Notes: generated by a model from the letters alone, not told the origin. A DNA stretch of 64,000 nt from Falsiphaeobacter marinintestinus (GCF_007923355.1 NZ_VOGO01000003.1:372001-436000), one strand, 5' to 3'. Shown: positions 1-9,268, counted from the first letter of the stretch. Made by a program: numbers and translations.

Positions 1-402
1 ATACATCAGCGGTACGCCAAGCGCCAGACCGATCACATGCGGTTTGTCCCGCAGGCCAAACCCGACCATGATGACGAACAGGATCATCCCGACGATGGCG
101 AACGGCCCGATCGCCGCCAGCAACTCGGCAAAATAGCTGCCCACAACGGCGCTGCTGCGAAACGCGATGACATTGGCTGCCAGCATGACCGCCAGCCCGA
201 TGACAAACGTCAGAATACCGGCGCGCGGCAGCTTGCGCGGCTCCTCGTCGGCCTTGATATCCGGGCTGGTCAGGGCCTGCTTTTTGCTGGGCTTCGCCTT
301 GACCTTGGCTGGCGTCACCGATGGGTCCGCCCCATGCGTCGCTTCGATCCGCTGAACGCGTTCCTGAAAACTCAGCTTCTGAAGATCTGCCTGTGCCGTC
401 AT
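1..402 (-). CDS. Conserved membrane protein, C-terminus cut by window edge
   Basis: The reading frame opens with ATG at 402 and is still open at base 1, giving 134 residues of an incomplete protein. Residues 1-60 are hydrophilic and rich in Lys, Ala and Pro. They are followed by at least two hydrophobic segments (about 65-85 and 93-115) and the start of a third. I do not recognise a family. It is the last visible gene on the minus strand of the iscR-sufB cluster, in the region where sufC and sufD would be expected further on, so it may be a passenger of that operon. Function unknown. Confidence 0.6.
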   Translation of the reverse strand, partial: MTAQADLQKLSFQERVQRIEATHGADPSVTPAKVKAKPSKKQALTSPDIKADEEPRKLPRAGILTFVIGLAVMLAANVIAFRSSAVVGSYFAELLAAIGPFAIVGMILFVIMVGFGLRDKPHVIGLALGVPLMY

Positions 403-528
403 ACCGCTGCCGCCCTTGCCACCAATAATCGGCGCAACGTCGCAACAGATCATGGCGCCAATAGGGCGCCCTTTGGGAAAGCTTGGGGGCGGTCCACACC
501 GACCGATTGGAACAATTCAACACATGTT

Positions 529-1134
529 TCATGGGCGGCTCATCAGATTGATGACGTGCAACAGCCGATTGGCCGGGATCGGCTGCGGCATCACCGCAAA
601 CACCGCCATACGGCCAATGATTTCGGGGGCGCCGAGGAATTCCTCGATCTTGTGGAACCATTTTCGTTTTTTGTAATCGTCAAACAGCAAGATGACCGGA
701 CGGGCGATGTTGAACGCTGTCGCAAGGGCGCAACCAATGCGAAACCGCCCATCCACAAACACCACATCCGGGTGACGAAACCCATCCCGTTGCCAGACCG
801 ACAGCGCGTACCCGGGGTATTTCCGCCATGCATTTTCGTTTTTGGGGTGACCCCAGTCACGGGTCGGACCGATATCGGCCCAGATCACCTCAACCGAGCT
901 GCCCGTTGCGGGCGGATTGGCGTCAAACCACCCTTGCATCATGCGCACCCATTTCCGGTCGCTTTCGACCGAGGTCACATGTTTGCCCGGCATCTCGGCC
1001 GCCATGACGGTGGACCCGCCAGATCCGTATTCCAGAATCACCTCCGCAGATTCATAGACCATCCGCACAGCCTCGGCCTCGGGCGCGGGCATGGTCAGGA
1101 CCGGACGGTCGATCTGGGCGGGCTGAACGGACAT
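529..1134 (-). CDS. SAM-dependent methyltransferase-like protein
   Basis: 201 residues. A Rossmann-type motif I (EYGSGGST, residues 35-42) follows a helical N-terminus, and an acidic strand ending VESD (about 57) and a later VVFVDGR segment (about 125) fit the class I methyltransferase fold. The length suits a small stand-alone enzyme. No substrate can be read from the sequence. The start lies 3 bases after the stop of the YbjQ-family gene, so the two are probably co-transcribed in the iscR-sufB cluster. The enzyme assignment rests on fold motifs only. Confidence 0.6.
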   Translation of the reverse strand: MSVQPAQIDRPVLTMPAPEAEAVRMVYESAEVILEYGSGGSTVMAAEMPGKHVTSVESDRKWVRMMQGWFDANPPATGSSVEVIWADIGPTRDWGHPKNENAWRKYPGYALSVWQRDGFRHPDVVFVDGRFRIGCALATAFNIARPVILLFDDYKKRKWFHKIEEFLGAPEIIGRMAVFAVMPQPIPANRLLHVINLMSRP

Positions 1135-1137
1135 GAG

Positions 1138-1449
1138 CTAGCCGATCACCACGGCTGTGCCGCTGGCTGACACCATCAGCATGTTGTTGATGACCTCATA
1201 ATCCAGGTCAACGCCAACCACAGCATTTGCGCCAAGATTGGCAGCGCGCTCTTCCATCTCGGCCAGCGCCGTGGCGCGTGCCTTACCCAGCTCCTGTTCA
1301 TAGGCTCCCGACCGGCCACCCAGAATATCCGTGATCCCGGCAAAGACATCGCGAATGACATTGGCACCCAAAATGGCCTCGCCCACGACGATACCCTTGT
1401 AGTCTGCGATCTGATAGCCTTCGACCGAGGGTGTGGTTGTGACGATCAT
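1138..1449 (-). CDS. YbjQ/UPF0145 family protein
   Basis: 103 residues matching the YbjQ (UPF0145) family from end to end: an N-terminal segment after TTTPSVEGY, a central [20 protein letters not shown] region, the helix with [13 protein letters not shown], and the closing [13 protein letters not shown] strand. The family forms small oligomers and has been suggested to bind metal, but its role is not settled. The start codon overlaps the stop of the upstream membrane protein by 4 bases (ATGA type), implying translational coupling inside the Fe-S assembly cluster. Confidence 0.85.
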   Translation of the reverse strand: MIVTTTPSVEGYQIADYKGIVVGEAILGANVIRDVFAGITDILGGRSGAYEQELGKARATALAEMEERAANLGANAVVGVDLDYEVINNMLMVSASGTAVVIG

Positions 1450-1802
1450 GTGTCTGTGTCCTGTCCGTCTGACTCGTTTTTGAGTTTGGCGGCTTTGATT
1501 GTGGCTTGAAGTTGGCGTTCCTTCTCCAGCGCCTTTTCGTGCAAAAGCCGGGCGCGCTTTGCCTCATCCCGCCGGTTCATTTTCTCTTCGATCGCGACGA
1601 CCGCCCCAACGCCAAGAAGCAAGCCACAAAAAACAAGGGGGGCTGCGAAAGACGGAAAGAAGATTTTGGCAAGGACACCGAATGCGACTGCCCCCAATAC
1701 GCCACCAATACCCAAGCGTGAGATCGCGTTTCGCTCGTCCAATTGCTCCGAGGTTTGGCCACTCTCAGCGTGGCGCTCTATGTTGCTCTTGTTGTGTCGC
1801 AT
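1446..1802 (-). CDS. Small membrane protein with C-terminal coiled coil
   Basis: 118 residues from ATG 1802; the frame extends further upstream, but that would run into sufB, whose stop is at 1813. A hydrophilic N-terminus is followed by two hydrophobic segments (roughly residues 30-48 and 51-67), then a charged helix rich in Glu, Lys and Arg (about 70-112) that looks like a coiled coil. It sits 10 bases after sufB and overlaps YbjQ by 4 bases, so it belongs to the same transcript. I do not recognise a named family; the function is unknown. Confidence 0.6.
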   Translation of the reverse strand: MRHNKSNIERHAESGQTSEQLDERNAISRLGIGGVLGAVAFGVLAKIFFPSFAAPLVFCGLLLGVGAVVAIEEKMNRRDEAKRARLLHEKALEKERQLQATIKAAKLKNESDGQDTDT

Positions 1803-1812
1803 GTCGCTGCCG

Positions 1813-3336
1813 TTACCCGACAGACCCCTCCAACGAAATCGCCACCAATTGCTGTGCTTCCATGGCAAATTCCATCGGCAGTGCCTGCAGAACGTCCTTG
1901 CAGAACCCGTTTACAACAAGTGCCACGGCCTCTTCTTCGTCCATCCCGCGTGAGCGGCAATAGAACAGCTGATCTTCGTCCACCTTGGATGTCGTCGCCT
2001 CGTGTTCGACCCGCGACGAGTTATTCTTGACCTCGATATATGGCACCGTATGCGCCCCGCAGTCCCCACCAATCAGCAGCGAGTCACACTGGGTATAGTT
2101 GCGCGAATTCTTGGCTTTTGGATGCATCGACACCAGACCGCGATAGGTGTTCTGCGCCTTGCCCGCGCTGATGCCCTTCGACACGATGCGCGACTTGGTG
2201 TCTTTGCCCAGATGGATCATCTTGGTGCCGGTATCGGCCTGCTGCATGTTGTTCGCGATGGCGATCGAATAGAATTCGCCCTGGCTTTCATTGCCGCGCA
2301 GGATGCAGGACGGGTACTTCCACGTCACGGCGGACCCGGTTTCGACCTGCGTCCACATCACCTTGGACCGGTCGCCCCGGCAATCGGCACGCTTGGTCAC
2401 GAAGTTATAGATGCCGCCCTTGCCGTTCTCATCGCCCGGATACCAGTTCTGGACGGTCGAATACTTCACTTCGGCGTCTTCTTCGATGATGATCTCGACC
2501 ACAGCCGCATGGAGCTGCGCGATGTCCCGCGCCGGGGCCGTACAGCCTTCCAAATAGCTGACATAGCTGCCTTTATCGGCAATGATCAGGGTGCGTTCAA
2601 ACTGCCCGGTGTTCTCGGCGTTGATCCGGAAATAGGTCGACAGCTCCATCGGGCAGCGCACACCCGGCGGCACATAGACAAACGATCCGTCCGAAAAGAC
2701 TGCCGAGTTCAGCGTGGCGTAGAAGTTATCCGACACCGGAACGACCGAGCCGAGGTATTTCTTGACCAAATCCGGATGCTCGCGGATCGCTTCCGAGATT
2801 GAGCAAAAGATCACGCCGGCCTTTTTCAACTCAGCCTGAAATGTTGTACCCACGGAAACGGAGTCAAACACCGCATCCACAGCCACCTTGCGCCCTTCGG
2901 CGGGCATGTTTTCCGCGCCTTCGACCCCGGCAAGGATCATCTGTTCTTTCAGCGGGATACCCAGCTTTTCATAGGTCGCCAGCAATTTCGGATCGACCTC
3001 GTCCAGCGATTTCGGCTTGACCTCCATCGATTTGGGCCGCGCGTAATAATACTGGTCCTGAAAGTCGATCTCGGGATAATCGACCATGGCCCAGGTCGGC
3101 TCTTCCTTTTGCAGCCAACGCTCATACGCCTCAAGCCGCCAAGTGGTCATCCACTCGGGCTCTTCGTTCTTTTCGCTGATCAGGCGCACGATATCCGGCG
3201 TCAGCCCTTTGGGGGCATATTCCATCTCGATATCCGTCGCCCAGCCATACTTATAGGCCCCGCCAACTTCGCGGACAGCATCAACGGTGTCTTGATCGAC
3301 GCCTTCTTTTACCTGGGTCTGGTCCAATGCGGACAT
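1813..3336 (-). CDS. sufB: Fe-S cluster assembly scaffold SufB
   Basis: 507 residues, the usual length of SufB. SufB is the scaffold of the SufBCD complex, on which iron-sulfur clusters are built in the cytoplasm. Recognisable family blocks are the N-terminal YKYGW segment, the [11 protein letters not shown] region, the [21 protein letters not shown] core, the [10 protein letters not shown] segment and the C-terminal [19 protein letters not shown] block. The ATG at 3336 was chosen because an AGGAG ribosome site lies just upstream; a longer frame to 3396 would run into the cysteine desulfurase. It follows that gene by 17 bases. sufC, sufD and sufS are not in the window and probably lie beyond base 1. 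Confidence 0.97.
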   Translation of the reverse strand: MSALDQTQVKEGVDQDTVDAVREVGGAYKYGWATDIEMEYAPKGLTPDIVRLISEKNEEPEWMTTWRLEAYERWLQKEEPTWAMVDYPEIDFQDQYYYARPKSMEVKPKSLDEVDPKLLATYEKLGIPLKEQMILAGVEGAENMPAEGRKVAVDAVFDSVSVGTTFQAELKKAGVIFCSISEAIREHPDLVKKYLGSVVPVSDNFYATLNSAVFSDGSFVYVPPGVRCPMELSTYFRINAENTGQFERTLIIADKGSYVSYLEGCTAPARDIAQLHAAVVEIIIEEDAEVKYSTVQNWYPGDENGKGGIYNFVTKRADCRGDRSKVMWTQVETGSAVTWKYPSCILRGNESQGEFYSIAIANNMQQADTGTKMIHLGKDTKSRIVSKGISAGKAQNTYRGLVSMHPKAKNSRNYTQCDSLLIGGDCGAHTVPYIEVKNNSSRVEHEATTSKVDEDQLFYCRSRGMDEEEAVALVVNGFCKDVLQALPMEFAMEAQQLVAISLEGSVG

Positions 3337-3353
3337 ATCGTTTCTCCTGACCA

Positions 3354-4397
3354 TCATGCCGCGCGGGCACGGTGTTTCTTTTCTTTGTCCAGCCACGCTT
3401 GGGCAAAGCGCAACACATCTTCTTTAGACGTCGCCGGGCCCAGCGACACGCGGATGGCACTTGCAGCCGCCACGTCATCAAACCCCATCGCCGTCAGCAC
3501 CTGGCTTGCCTTGACCTTGCCGCTGGAACAGGCCGACCCGGCACTGATCGCAAACCCTGCAAGATCCATCTGCATCACCTGAGTTTCCCCCTTCCAGCCC
3601 GGCGTGATCATGCACACCGTGTTGGGGAGTCGCCTGGTATCTTTCCCGACCAAAATAGTCTTATTCGCAGAAGCCTCAATACATGATTCTAGAATATTTC
3701 TAAATTCGGCAACCTGCGCCCAGACCCCGTCGGCCAGCATCCGCGCAGCGGCCTCTGCCGCAGCCCCGAACCCGGCGATACCGATGACGTTTTCGGTACC
3801 CGACCGGCGCCCCATTTCCTGACCCCCCCCCTTGATCCGAGCCGCAACTTCGGTGCCGCGTTTCACGACCAGAGCCCCGATGCCTTTCGGCCCGCCAATC
3901 TTATGCGCCGAGATCAGCGCCATCTCCGCCCCCAGCCAGTTGAACGCAATCGGCATTTTGCCAAAGGCCTGCGTCGCGTCCGTCGCAACCAGCCCGTCTG
4001 GCAAGGCCTGAACGATCCCGGTCTCCGAATTGGCCAGTTGCAAAACACTGACCGCCGGATCGCTCACCGAAACATGGCCTTGCGTATCCACGGGCAGATC
4101 CTCGTGCACCCAGGCCCGCACCGCGTCATGTTCCACGGATGCGCCATGCAGCCCGCGCCCCGCACAGGCCAGCGCCGCTGCCTCGGTCGCGCCCGACGTA
4201 AAGATCACATCCGCGCCGTCTGCGCCAAACGCTGTCGCCACCTGAGCACGCGCGCGTTCGATCACCGCCTTGGCAGCGCGCCCCTCGGCATGCACAGACG
4301 ACGGGTTCCCCACCAGATCCATCGCCGCGACCATTGCGGCGCGCGCCTCGTCGACAAGCGGCATGGTGGCGTTATGATCCAGAAACACCCGTGGCAT
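3354..4397 (-). CDS. Cysteine desulfurase (IscS/NifS-like)
   Basis: 347 residues, somewhat shorter than E. coli IscS. This PLP enzyme takes sulfur from cysteine and hands it to the scaffold. The PLP lysine lies in [10 protein letters not shown] (Lys166), the persulfide cysteine in [10 protein letters not shown] (Cys290), and the N-terminus has the expected LDHNAT motif. ATG 4397 is preferred over an upstream in-frame ATG at 4457, which lies inside a hairpin-rich repeat. Placed between iscR and sufB, it presumably supplies sulfur to this Suf system. Some alphaproteobacteria carry both this class and a separate SufS. Confidence 0.93.
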   Translation of the reverse strand: MPRVFLDHNATMPLVDEARAAMVAAMDLVGNPSSVHAEGRAAKAVIERARAQVATAFGADGADVIFTSGATEAAALACAGRGLHGASVEHDAVRAWVHEDLPVDTQGHVSVSDPAVSVLQLANSETGIVQALPDGLVATDATQAFGKMPIAFNWLGAEMALISAHKIGGPKGIGALVVKRGTEVAARIKGGGQEMGRRSGTENVIGIAGFGAAAEAAARMLADGVWAQVAEFRNILESCIEASANKTILVGKDTRRLPNTVCMITPGWKGETQVMQMDLAGFAISAGSACSSGKVKASQVLTAMGFDDVAAASAIRVSLGPATSKEDVLRFAQAWLDKEKKHRARAA

Positions 4398-4404
4398 CAG
4401 ACCG

Positions 4405-4480
4405 TGTTTCTTTCTTGTTCCAAATACCCGCGGGGGTGAATTGCTCGGGACGAGCAAGAGGGGGCGGCAGCCCCCCGCCC
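4405..4480 (+). repeat. Intergenic repeat copy A (two hairpins)
   Basis: The stretch starts with a pyrimidine-rich TTTCTTTCTTGT block, then AAATACCCGCGGGGG, then a 7-bp hairpin (4441-4447 with 4451-4457) and a 6-bp hairpin GGGGGC/GCCCCC (4460-4465 with 4470-4475). The same order of parts occurs at 47761-47830, and the first block recurs inverted at 23887-23912. It fills the gap between iscR and the cysteine desulfurase, just upstream of the latter's start codon. It could terminate, attenuate or process the transcript. Confidence 0.6.
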
Positions 4481-4503
4481 GGACCAGGCCCTAATGCCGT
4501 CCA

Positions 4504-4965
4504 TCATTCCGCATCCACCACTGAAAACAGCGTCGGAACGGCCGGGCATGGCGCCAGTTCATTATCGATCACGTCCGACAAACGGGTCTGATGCAGAAAG
4601 ACGTAAACATGCGCAGACAGGCTTTGCCACAACCGGTTGTTCAACGACTGGGCCCGGCTGCCTGACATGCCGCCCGACACACCGGCCCCGGTGTGCATCG
4701 CGTCCACGGTTTCATCGACAGCCGACAACACATCAACGATTCGGATTTCCGAAGCCGGACGCGCCAGACGATACCCGCCACCAGGCCCGCGCACCGATTC
4801 AACCAATTCCGCCCGGCGCAGTTTCACGAACAACTGCTCCATATAGGGCAGCGAAATGTTCTGACGTTGCGAGATTTCGCCAAGCGTCACCAACTGGCCT
4901 GCTGGCTGCATGGCGATATCGGTCAAAGCGACCATCGCGTAGCGGCCTTTGGTTGACAGTTTCAT
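4504..4965 (-). CDS. iscR: Rrf2-family regulator, IscR-like
   Basis: 153 residues. The N-terminal winged helix starts MKLSTKGRYAMVAL and includes the wing GPGGGYRLARP (60-70), as in IscR. ATG 4965 is chosen for its GAGGAG ribosome site. In E. coli IscR three cysteines near residues 92-104 hold a [2Fe-2S] cluster; here that region (88-105) has no cysteine and the only Cys in the protein is Cys140. Rhodobacter IscR has also been reported to bind its cluster in an atypical way. The gene leads the Fe-S assembly operon and probably regulates it, with an Irr-like site upstream. Confidence 0.92.
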   Translation of the reverse strand: MKLSTKGRYAMVALTDIAMQPAGQLVTLGEISQRQNISLPYMEQLFVKLRRAELVESVRGPGGGYRLARPASEIRIVDVLSAVDETVDAMHTGAGVSGGMSGSRAQSLNNRLWQSLSAHVYVFLHQTRLSDVIDNELAPCPAVPTLFSVVDAE

Positions 4966-5068
4966 GTCATACTCCTCACGATACGACGCAGCCAATGCTT
5001 GAAATCATTGACCTTGCCCGACGCAATGCCTATTTCGCCATTCAGCGTACCGCGCACAGGCGCGTGAA

Positions 5069-5083
5069 TTAGAACCGTTCTAA
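5069..5083. promoter_or_regulatory. Irr/ICE-type iron-control palindrome upstream of iscR
   Basis: TTAGAAC-C-GTTCTAA is a perfect 7-bp inverted repeat with a one-base centre. It contains TTAGAA-NNN-TTCTAA, the core of the iron control element recognised by Irr in alphaproteobacteria. It lies 104 bases upstream of iscR (minus strand) and 66 bases upstream of the divergent hydrolase gene, so it could act on either promoter. The match is seen directly; Irr binding is inferred from the known motif. Confidence 0.7.
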
Positions 5084-5148
5084 GGTGCCTGAGGGAATTC
5101 GTCAAGAATTTCCGGCACCCCCGACCAGAAGACAGGACTGACACACAT

Positions 5149-5802
5149 ATGCCCGAGGTCATTTTTCCCGGACCCGAAGGCCGCCTTGAAGGCCGCTATC
5201 ACCCGCAAAAGGAAAAAGACGCCCCCATCGCGATTGTGTTGCATCCGCATCCGCAATTCGGCGGGACGATGAACAACAAGGTGGTCTATAATCTCCACTA
5301 CGCGTTCTACAACATGGGCTTCACCGTTTTGCGGTTCAATTTCCGCGGCGTCGGTCGCAGTCAGGGTGAATACGATCAGGGTATCGGCGAGCTGTCCGAT
5401 GCCGCGTCGGCACTCGATTATCTGCAGTCGATGAACAACAACTCCAAGCATTGCTGGGTTGCGGGCTTTTCGTTCGGCGCGTGGATCGGCATGCAATTGC
5501 TGATGCGTCGCCCCGAAATCACCGGCTTTATCAGCGTCGCCCCCCCGGCGAACATGTATGACTTTTCGTTCCTTGCGCCCTGCCCCAGCTCGGGCCTGAT
5601 CATCAATGGCACTGCCGACCGCGTGGCCCCGCCCGCCGATACGGTGTCTCTGGTGAACAAGCTGCACGAACAAAAGGGCATCACGATCACCCATCAGGAA
5701 GTCGAAGGCGCTGACCACTTCTTCCAGGAACCACACATGGATACGATGGTCGACAGTGTGACCGACTATGTGAAACGGCGCCTGACGGAAAACACCCGCT
5801 GA
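5149..5802 (+). CDS. Alpha/beta hydrolase
   Basis: 217 residues with a complete alpha/beta hydrolase layout: an HPHPQFGG oxyanion segment (32-39), the nucleophile elbow GFSFG (Ser108), a likely acid in INGTADRV and the catalytic His in GADHFF. It resembles the short cytosolic hydrolases found beside rsmI or suf genes in many proteobacteria, whose substrates are unknown. There is no signal peptide. Its stop overlaps the start of the next small gene by one base (TGATG), so the two are translationally coupled. The divergent neighbour is iscR. Confidence 0.8.
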   Translation: MPEVIFPGPEGRLEGRYHPQKEKDAPIAIVLHPHPQFGGTMNNKVVYNLHYAFYNMGFTVLRFNFRGVGRSQGEYDQGIGELSDAASALDYLQSMNNNSKHCWVAGFSFGAWIGMQLLMRRPEITGFISVAPPANMYDFSFLAPCPSSGLIINGTADRVAPPADTVSLVNKLHEQKGITITHQEVEGADHFFQEPHMDTMVDSVTDYVKRRLTENTR

Positions 5803-6032
5803 TGTCATCGACGATCGAGACGCTGGCCGCCAAATTGGCCGAAGATACGATGGCGGCAATGAAGATCACCGGCGATGATCGCCTGTATGTCGAGGTGGGC
5901 GGCGTTCTCGCGGCCTCCTCACAATCGCTGGAAGAGGCCTATCTGACCGAGGTCCGTGTTCGCCTTGCCGAGAGAATCGCGCGCGATTTCCTGAAGAAGA
6001 AGGTCGCCGCCGCCAAAAAGGCGGCGACGTGA
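5802..6032 (+). CDS. Small conserved protein of unknown function
   Basis: 76 residues, acidic to neutral, mainly helical, ending in a Lys/Ala tail (DFLKKKVAAAKKAAT). It resembles short uncharacterised proteins annotated in Rhodobacteraceae as a DUF (possibly DUF6324), but I cannot confirm this. Its start overlaps the hydrolase stop by one base, and its own stop overlaps the GTG of the HD gene (GTGA), so the three genes form one tightly coupled operon. Confidence 0.6.
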   Translation: MSSTIETLAAKLAEDTMAAMKITGDDRLYVEVGGVLAASSQSLEEAYLTEVRVRLAERIARDFLKKKVAAAKKAAT

Positions 6033-6613
6033 CCGACCGGCTGGATCGGCAAATCGACTTTCTCAAAGAGACCGACAAGCTCAAGTCGATCCTGCGGGCC
6101 TCGCGCCTGATTGATGGCAGCCGGTTTGAAAACTCGGCCGAACACAGCTGGCACATCATGCTATACGCACTGGTTCTGGCCGATCAGGCAGGGCCGGATG
6201 TGCAGATCGACCGGGTGCTGCGGATGCTGTTGATCCACGACATTGTCGAGATTGATGCAGGTGACGCCCCGATCCACGGTCAGGTCGATCACGCCGCGAT
6301 GGCCGTGAAAGAGGCTGCTGCCGCAGATCGCCTGTTTGGCCTGCTGCCACCCGATCAGGCAGACGACTTCCTGATGCTGTGGCGCGAATTCGAAGCCGCC
6401 GAAAGCCCCGATGCACTTTATGCCAAAGCCATCGACAGGATGCCCAGCCCGATCATGAACATGGCCAATGGCGGCGGATCCTGGACCGAGTACAACGTCA
6501 CGATGGACCAGCTTGACGCCCGCGTCGGCACGCCGATCAACAAGGGCGCGCCGGGTTTGTGGGCATGGTTGCGCCCCCGGATCATCGACTGGTTTTCGGC
6601 CCGCGCCAGCTAG
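6029..6613 (+). CDS. HD-domain phosphohydrolase (YfbR/HDDC2-like)
   Basis: 194 residues with a GTG start that overlaps the preceding stop. Metal-binding motifs of the HD superfamily are visible: SAEHSWH (about 36-42), LLIHDIVEIDAGD (about 66-78) and a later AKAIDRMP carrying the last Asp. This arrangement matches the YfbR/HDDC2 group, which removes phosphate from 5'-deoxynucleotides. The stop codon lies in a CTAG shared with the stop of the convergent esterase gene. Nucleotidase activity is inferred from family resemblance. Confidence 0.8.
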   Translation: MTDRLDRQIDFLKETDKLKSILRASRLIDGSRFENSAEHSWHIMLYALVLADQAGPDVQIDRVLRMLLIHDIVEIDAGDAPIHGQVDHAAMAVKEAAAADRLFGLLPPDQADDFLMLWREFEAAESPDALYAKAIDRMPSPIMNMANGGGSWTEYNVTMDQLDARVGTPINKGAPGLWAWLRPRIIDWFSARAS

Positions 6614-7638
6614 GTCAGCGCCGCACGCAACCACTCCGCCGATGTTCGGATCGCGTCATTGCCCTGCGGCAGGATCTTTGTCATCGACATAAACGCGTGG
6701 ATCTGCCCGGGGTATTCGATCACTTCCGCTTGTGTGCCCACCGCTTTCAGGCGGTCGGCATAGTTTGTCCCATCATCGCGCAACGGATCGTGCCCGGCCA
6801 CGACAACCAGCGCCTGTGGTTGGCCCGCCAAACGATCTGACAACATCGGTGACACGCGCGGATCCAGCGGGTCCTGCCCATCTGCCAGATACAGGCTCAG
6901 ATACCAGAGCATCCGGTCGTGGTTCAGCAGAAATGCGTCTGTCAGGCTTTTGACCGACGGCGTGTTCAGCCGCCCATCAAGTGCCGGATACAGCAACAAT
7001 TGCGCCTTTGGCAGTGGGGCGCCGGACTCTTGCAACACATGCATCAAAGCCGCCGTCAGGTTCGCGCCAGCGCTGTCACCGCCCACAGCAATCCGCGCCG
7101 GATCAACGCCCAGGCTGTCGGCCTGTTGCAGAACCGCGTGATACGCAGCTGAGACGTCATCCAGCCCGGCCGGAAATTTGTGTTCCGGTGCAAGGCGATA
7201 GTGGAAAGAGATCACCTTGATCCCGGCCCAGTCCGCCAGCTTGCCACACAGCCCGTCATGGGTGTCGAGATCACATTGAATCCACCCCCCACCATGCAAA
7301 AACAACAGCGTCGGCATCGCGCCCGTGGCCCCCGGTGGCGTATACATCCGGGCCGGACAGAGGCCATCGACCCCGGGCAGTTGGATGTCCGATTTAAGAA
7401 CCCCGGTCGGACAGGGTTCATCCAACAGGCTGGCCATGCGGGACATCTGCGCGCGGCTTTCTTCGACCACAGGATCAGCGCCTGCGCGTATGGTTTCGAC
7501 CATTTCGCCAAACAATTGCGCCTTGGGGTCGATCTGGCGACCATCCACCACCCGCAAACGCCCTTTCAGCAAACGCGCAACCGCGCTTTCGGGCAGCCAG
7601 AGCAATGGAAGTTTGGCCAGTGTCAGCAGTTTGCGCAT
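6610..7638 (-). CDS. HSL-family esterase/lipase (alpha/beta hydrolase fold-3)
   Basis: 342 residues. The hormone-sensitive-lipase signature HGGG (115-118) and the nucleophile motif GGDSAG (Ser189) are both present, with the likely acid in AGHDPLRD and the His in GQIHAFM. This family hydrolyses short- to medium-chain carboxyl esters. A hydrophobic N-terminal stretch (LAKLPLLWLP) is too short to be a clear signal peptide, so the protein is probably cytosolic. It stands alone, convergent with the HD gene. Confidence 0.88.
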   Translation of the reverse strand: MRKLLTLAKLPLLWLPESAVARLLKGRLRVVDGRQIDPKAQLFGEMVETIRAGADPVVEESRAQMSRMASLLDEPCPTGVLKSDIQLPGVDGLCPARMYTPPGATGAMPTLLFLHGGGWIQCDLDTHDGLCGKLADWAGIKVISFHYRLAPEHKFPAGLDDVSAAYHAVLQQADSLGVDPARIAVGGDSAGANLTAALMHVLQESGAPLPKAQLLLYPALDGRLNTPSVKSLTDAFLLNHDRMLWYLSLYLADGQDPLDPRVSPMLSDRLAGQPQALVVVAGHDPLRDDGTNYADRLKAVGTQAEVIEYPGQIHAFMSMTKILPQGNDAIRTSAEWLRAALT

Positions 7639-7754
7639 TGATCACTCCTTCCTCCTGTTCACTCCAACCTAGCCTGCAATGGCGGACAGGTCCGTCACAA
7701 TCAGGTCGTTGCGTAAGCATTCAGCACATCAGGGAAAAAGATATGCGACAGTTT

Positions 7755-7772
7755 TGTATACTATTGCATACA
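7755..7772. promoter_or_regulatory. Inverted repeat upstream of icd
   Basis: TGTAT-N8-ATACA is an inverted repeat centred about 80 bases before the icd start, in a locally AT-rich patch. The half-site resembles operators used by GntR-family (FadR/VanR subgroup) regulators. It may be an icd operator or part of its promoter; the regulator is unknown. Confidence 0.3.
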
Positions 7773-7843
7773 GACTTCACCTTACCGGGGTGATCCGCTA
7801 AGGAAGGCGCAACATCCTCCCATCAGGCAAAGGGACCTTTCCC

Positions 7844-9058
7844 ATGACCAAGATCAAAGTGGACAAACCCGTCGTCGAAATTGACGGCGACGAAATGACC
7901 CGCATCATCTGGGACTTCATCAAGAAAAAGCTGATCACACCGTATCTGGACATCGACCTGTTGTATTACGACCTGAGCATTCAGGAACGTGACCGCACCG
8001 ATGATCAGATCACCGTGGATGCCGCCAACAAGATCAAAGAGGTCGGCGTTGGCATCAAATGCGCGACCATCACCCCGGACGAGGCGCGGGTTGAAGAGTT
8101 CGGGCTGAAAAAGATGTGGCCCAGCCCCAATGGCACAATCCGCAACATCCTGGGCGGCGTGGTGTTCCGCGCGCCGATCATCTGCAAGAACGTTCCGCGC
8201 CTTGTGCCGGGTTGGACCAAGCCCATCGTCATTGGGCGGCACGCGTTTGGCGATCAGTACAAGGCGAGCGATTTCAAGTTCCCCGGCCCGGGCAAGCTGA
8301 CGATGAAATTCGTCGGTGAAGACGGCACCGAGATTGAGCGCGATGTCTATGACGCACCATCAGCGGGTGTTTTCGTCAGCATGTACAATCTGGACAGTTC
8401 GATCCGGGATTTCGCCCGCGCATCAATGAATTACGCATACAACCTGAAGTGGCCGCTGTACCTGTCGACCAAGAACACCATCATGAAACAATATGATGGC
8501 CGCTTCCTTGAACTGTTTCAGGAGATTTTCGAGGCCGAGTTCGCGGACAAGTTCAAAGAGGCCGGGATCTGGTACGAACACCGGCTGATTGACGACATGG
8601 TCGCCTGCGCGATGAAGTGGAACGGCGGTTTTGTCTGGGCCTGCAAGAACTATGATGGCGACGTGCAGTCTGACACAGTGGCGCAGGGCTTTGGCTCGCT
8701 CGGGCTGATGACATCGCAGTTGATGACGCCCGACGGGCAGATCGTCGAAGCCGAGGCCGCGCATGGCACCGTCACCCGCCACTATCGTCAGCACCAGAAA
8801 GGCGAACAGACCTCGACCAATTCGATCGCGTCGATCTTTGCCTGGACCGGCGGGCTCAAGCATCGCGCCAAGCTGGATGACAACACCGCCCTGATGGAGT
8901 TTGCCGACACGCTGGAAAAGGTCATCGTCGACACGGTCGAGTCCGGGTTCATGACCAAAGATCTGGCATTGCTGGTCGGCCCGGAACAGGGTTGGCTGAC
9001 GACCATGGGGTTCCTTGAAAAGATCGACGAAAACCTGAACAAGGCGCTGGCCAAGTAA
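7844..9058 (+). CDS. icd: NADP-dependent isocitrate dehydrogenase
   Basis: 404 residues, close to the length of the eukaryote-like (type II) NADP-IDH found in alphaproteobacteria. It oxidatively decarboxylates isocitrate to 2-oxoglutarate in the TCA cycle, producing NADPH. Family blocks include [10 protein letters not shown] at the N-terminus, the substrate-site [11 protein letters not shown] (about 94-104), [10 protein letters not shown] and the C-terminal [12 protein letters not shown]. The gene is monocistronic, with a candidate operator upstream and a strong hairpin downstream. Confidence 0.97.
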   Translation: MTKIKVDKPVVEIDGDEMTRIIWDFIKKKLITPYLDIDLLYYDLSIQERDRTDDQITVDAANKIKEVGVGIKCATITPDEARVEEFGLKKMWPSPNGTIRNILGGVVFRAPIICKNVPRLVPGWTKPIVIGRHAFGDQYKASDFKFPGPGKLTMKFVGEDGTEIERDVYDAPSAGVFVSMYNLDSSIRDFARASMNYAYNLKWPLYLSTKNTIMKQYDGRFLELFQEIFEAEFADKFKEAGIWYEHRLIDDMVACAMKWNGGFVWACKNYDGDVQSDTVAQGFGSLGLMTSQLMTPDGQIVEAEAAHGTVTRHYRQHQKGEQTSTNSIASIFAWTGGLKHRAKLDDNTALMEFADTLEKVIVDTVESGFMTKDLALLVGPEQGWLTTMGFLEKIDENLNKALAK

Positions 9059-9074
9059 CAAAGTTAGAAATCAC

Positions 9075-9099
9075 CTGTCGCCCGTTTTTCGGGCGACAG
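9075..9099 (+). terminator. Hairpin after icd
   Basis: A perfect 10-bp stem (CTGTCGCCCG with CGGGCGACAG) closes a TTTTT loop 17 bases after the icd stop. There is no T-run right after the stem, so it is either an unusual terminator or a 3'-end stabiliser. Confidence 0.5.
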
Positions 9100-9268
9100 A
9101 CAGCATGCGCGCTGGGTTTTTAAGCCATTTGACCCCAGCATTTCTAATTATCATCTTTTTTGACTTATTTGCGACGGAACGCCCGCGCCCGAACGTGACG
9201 ACCCCATCCAAGCCAGCCGGCCACACCCCGGAGGGCCACATAAACCCTCCGACCAGATGGGGACGGAT

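Noticed and set aside
37-1170. Long plus-strand open frame (377 codons)
   Set aside because: It is antisense to the methyltransferase-like and membrane-protein genes, has an Arg/His/Asp-rich composition typical of high-GC shadows and matches no family.
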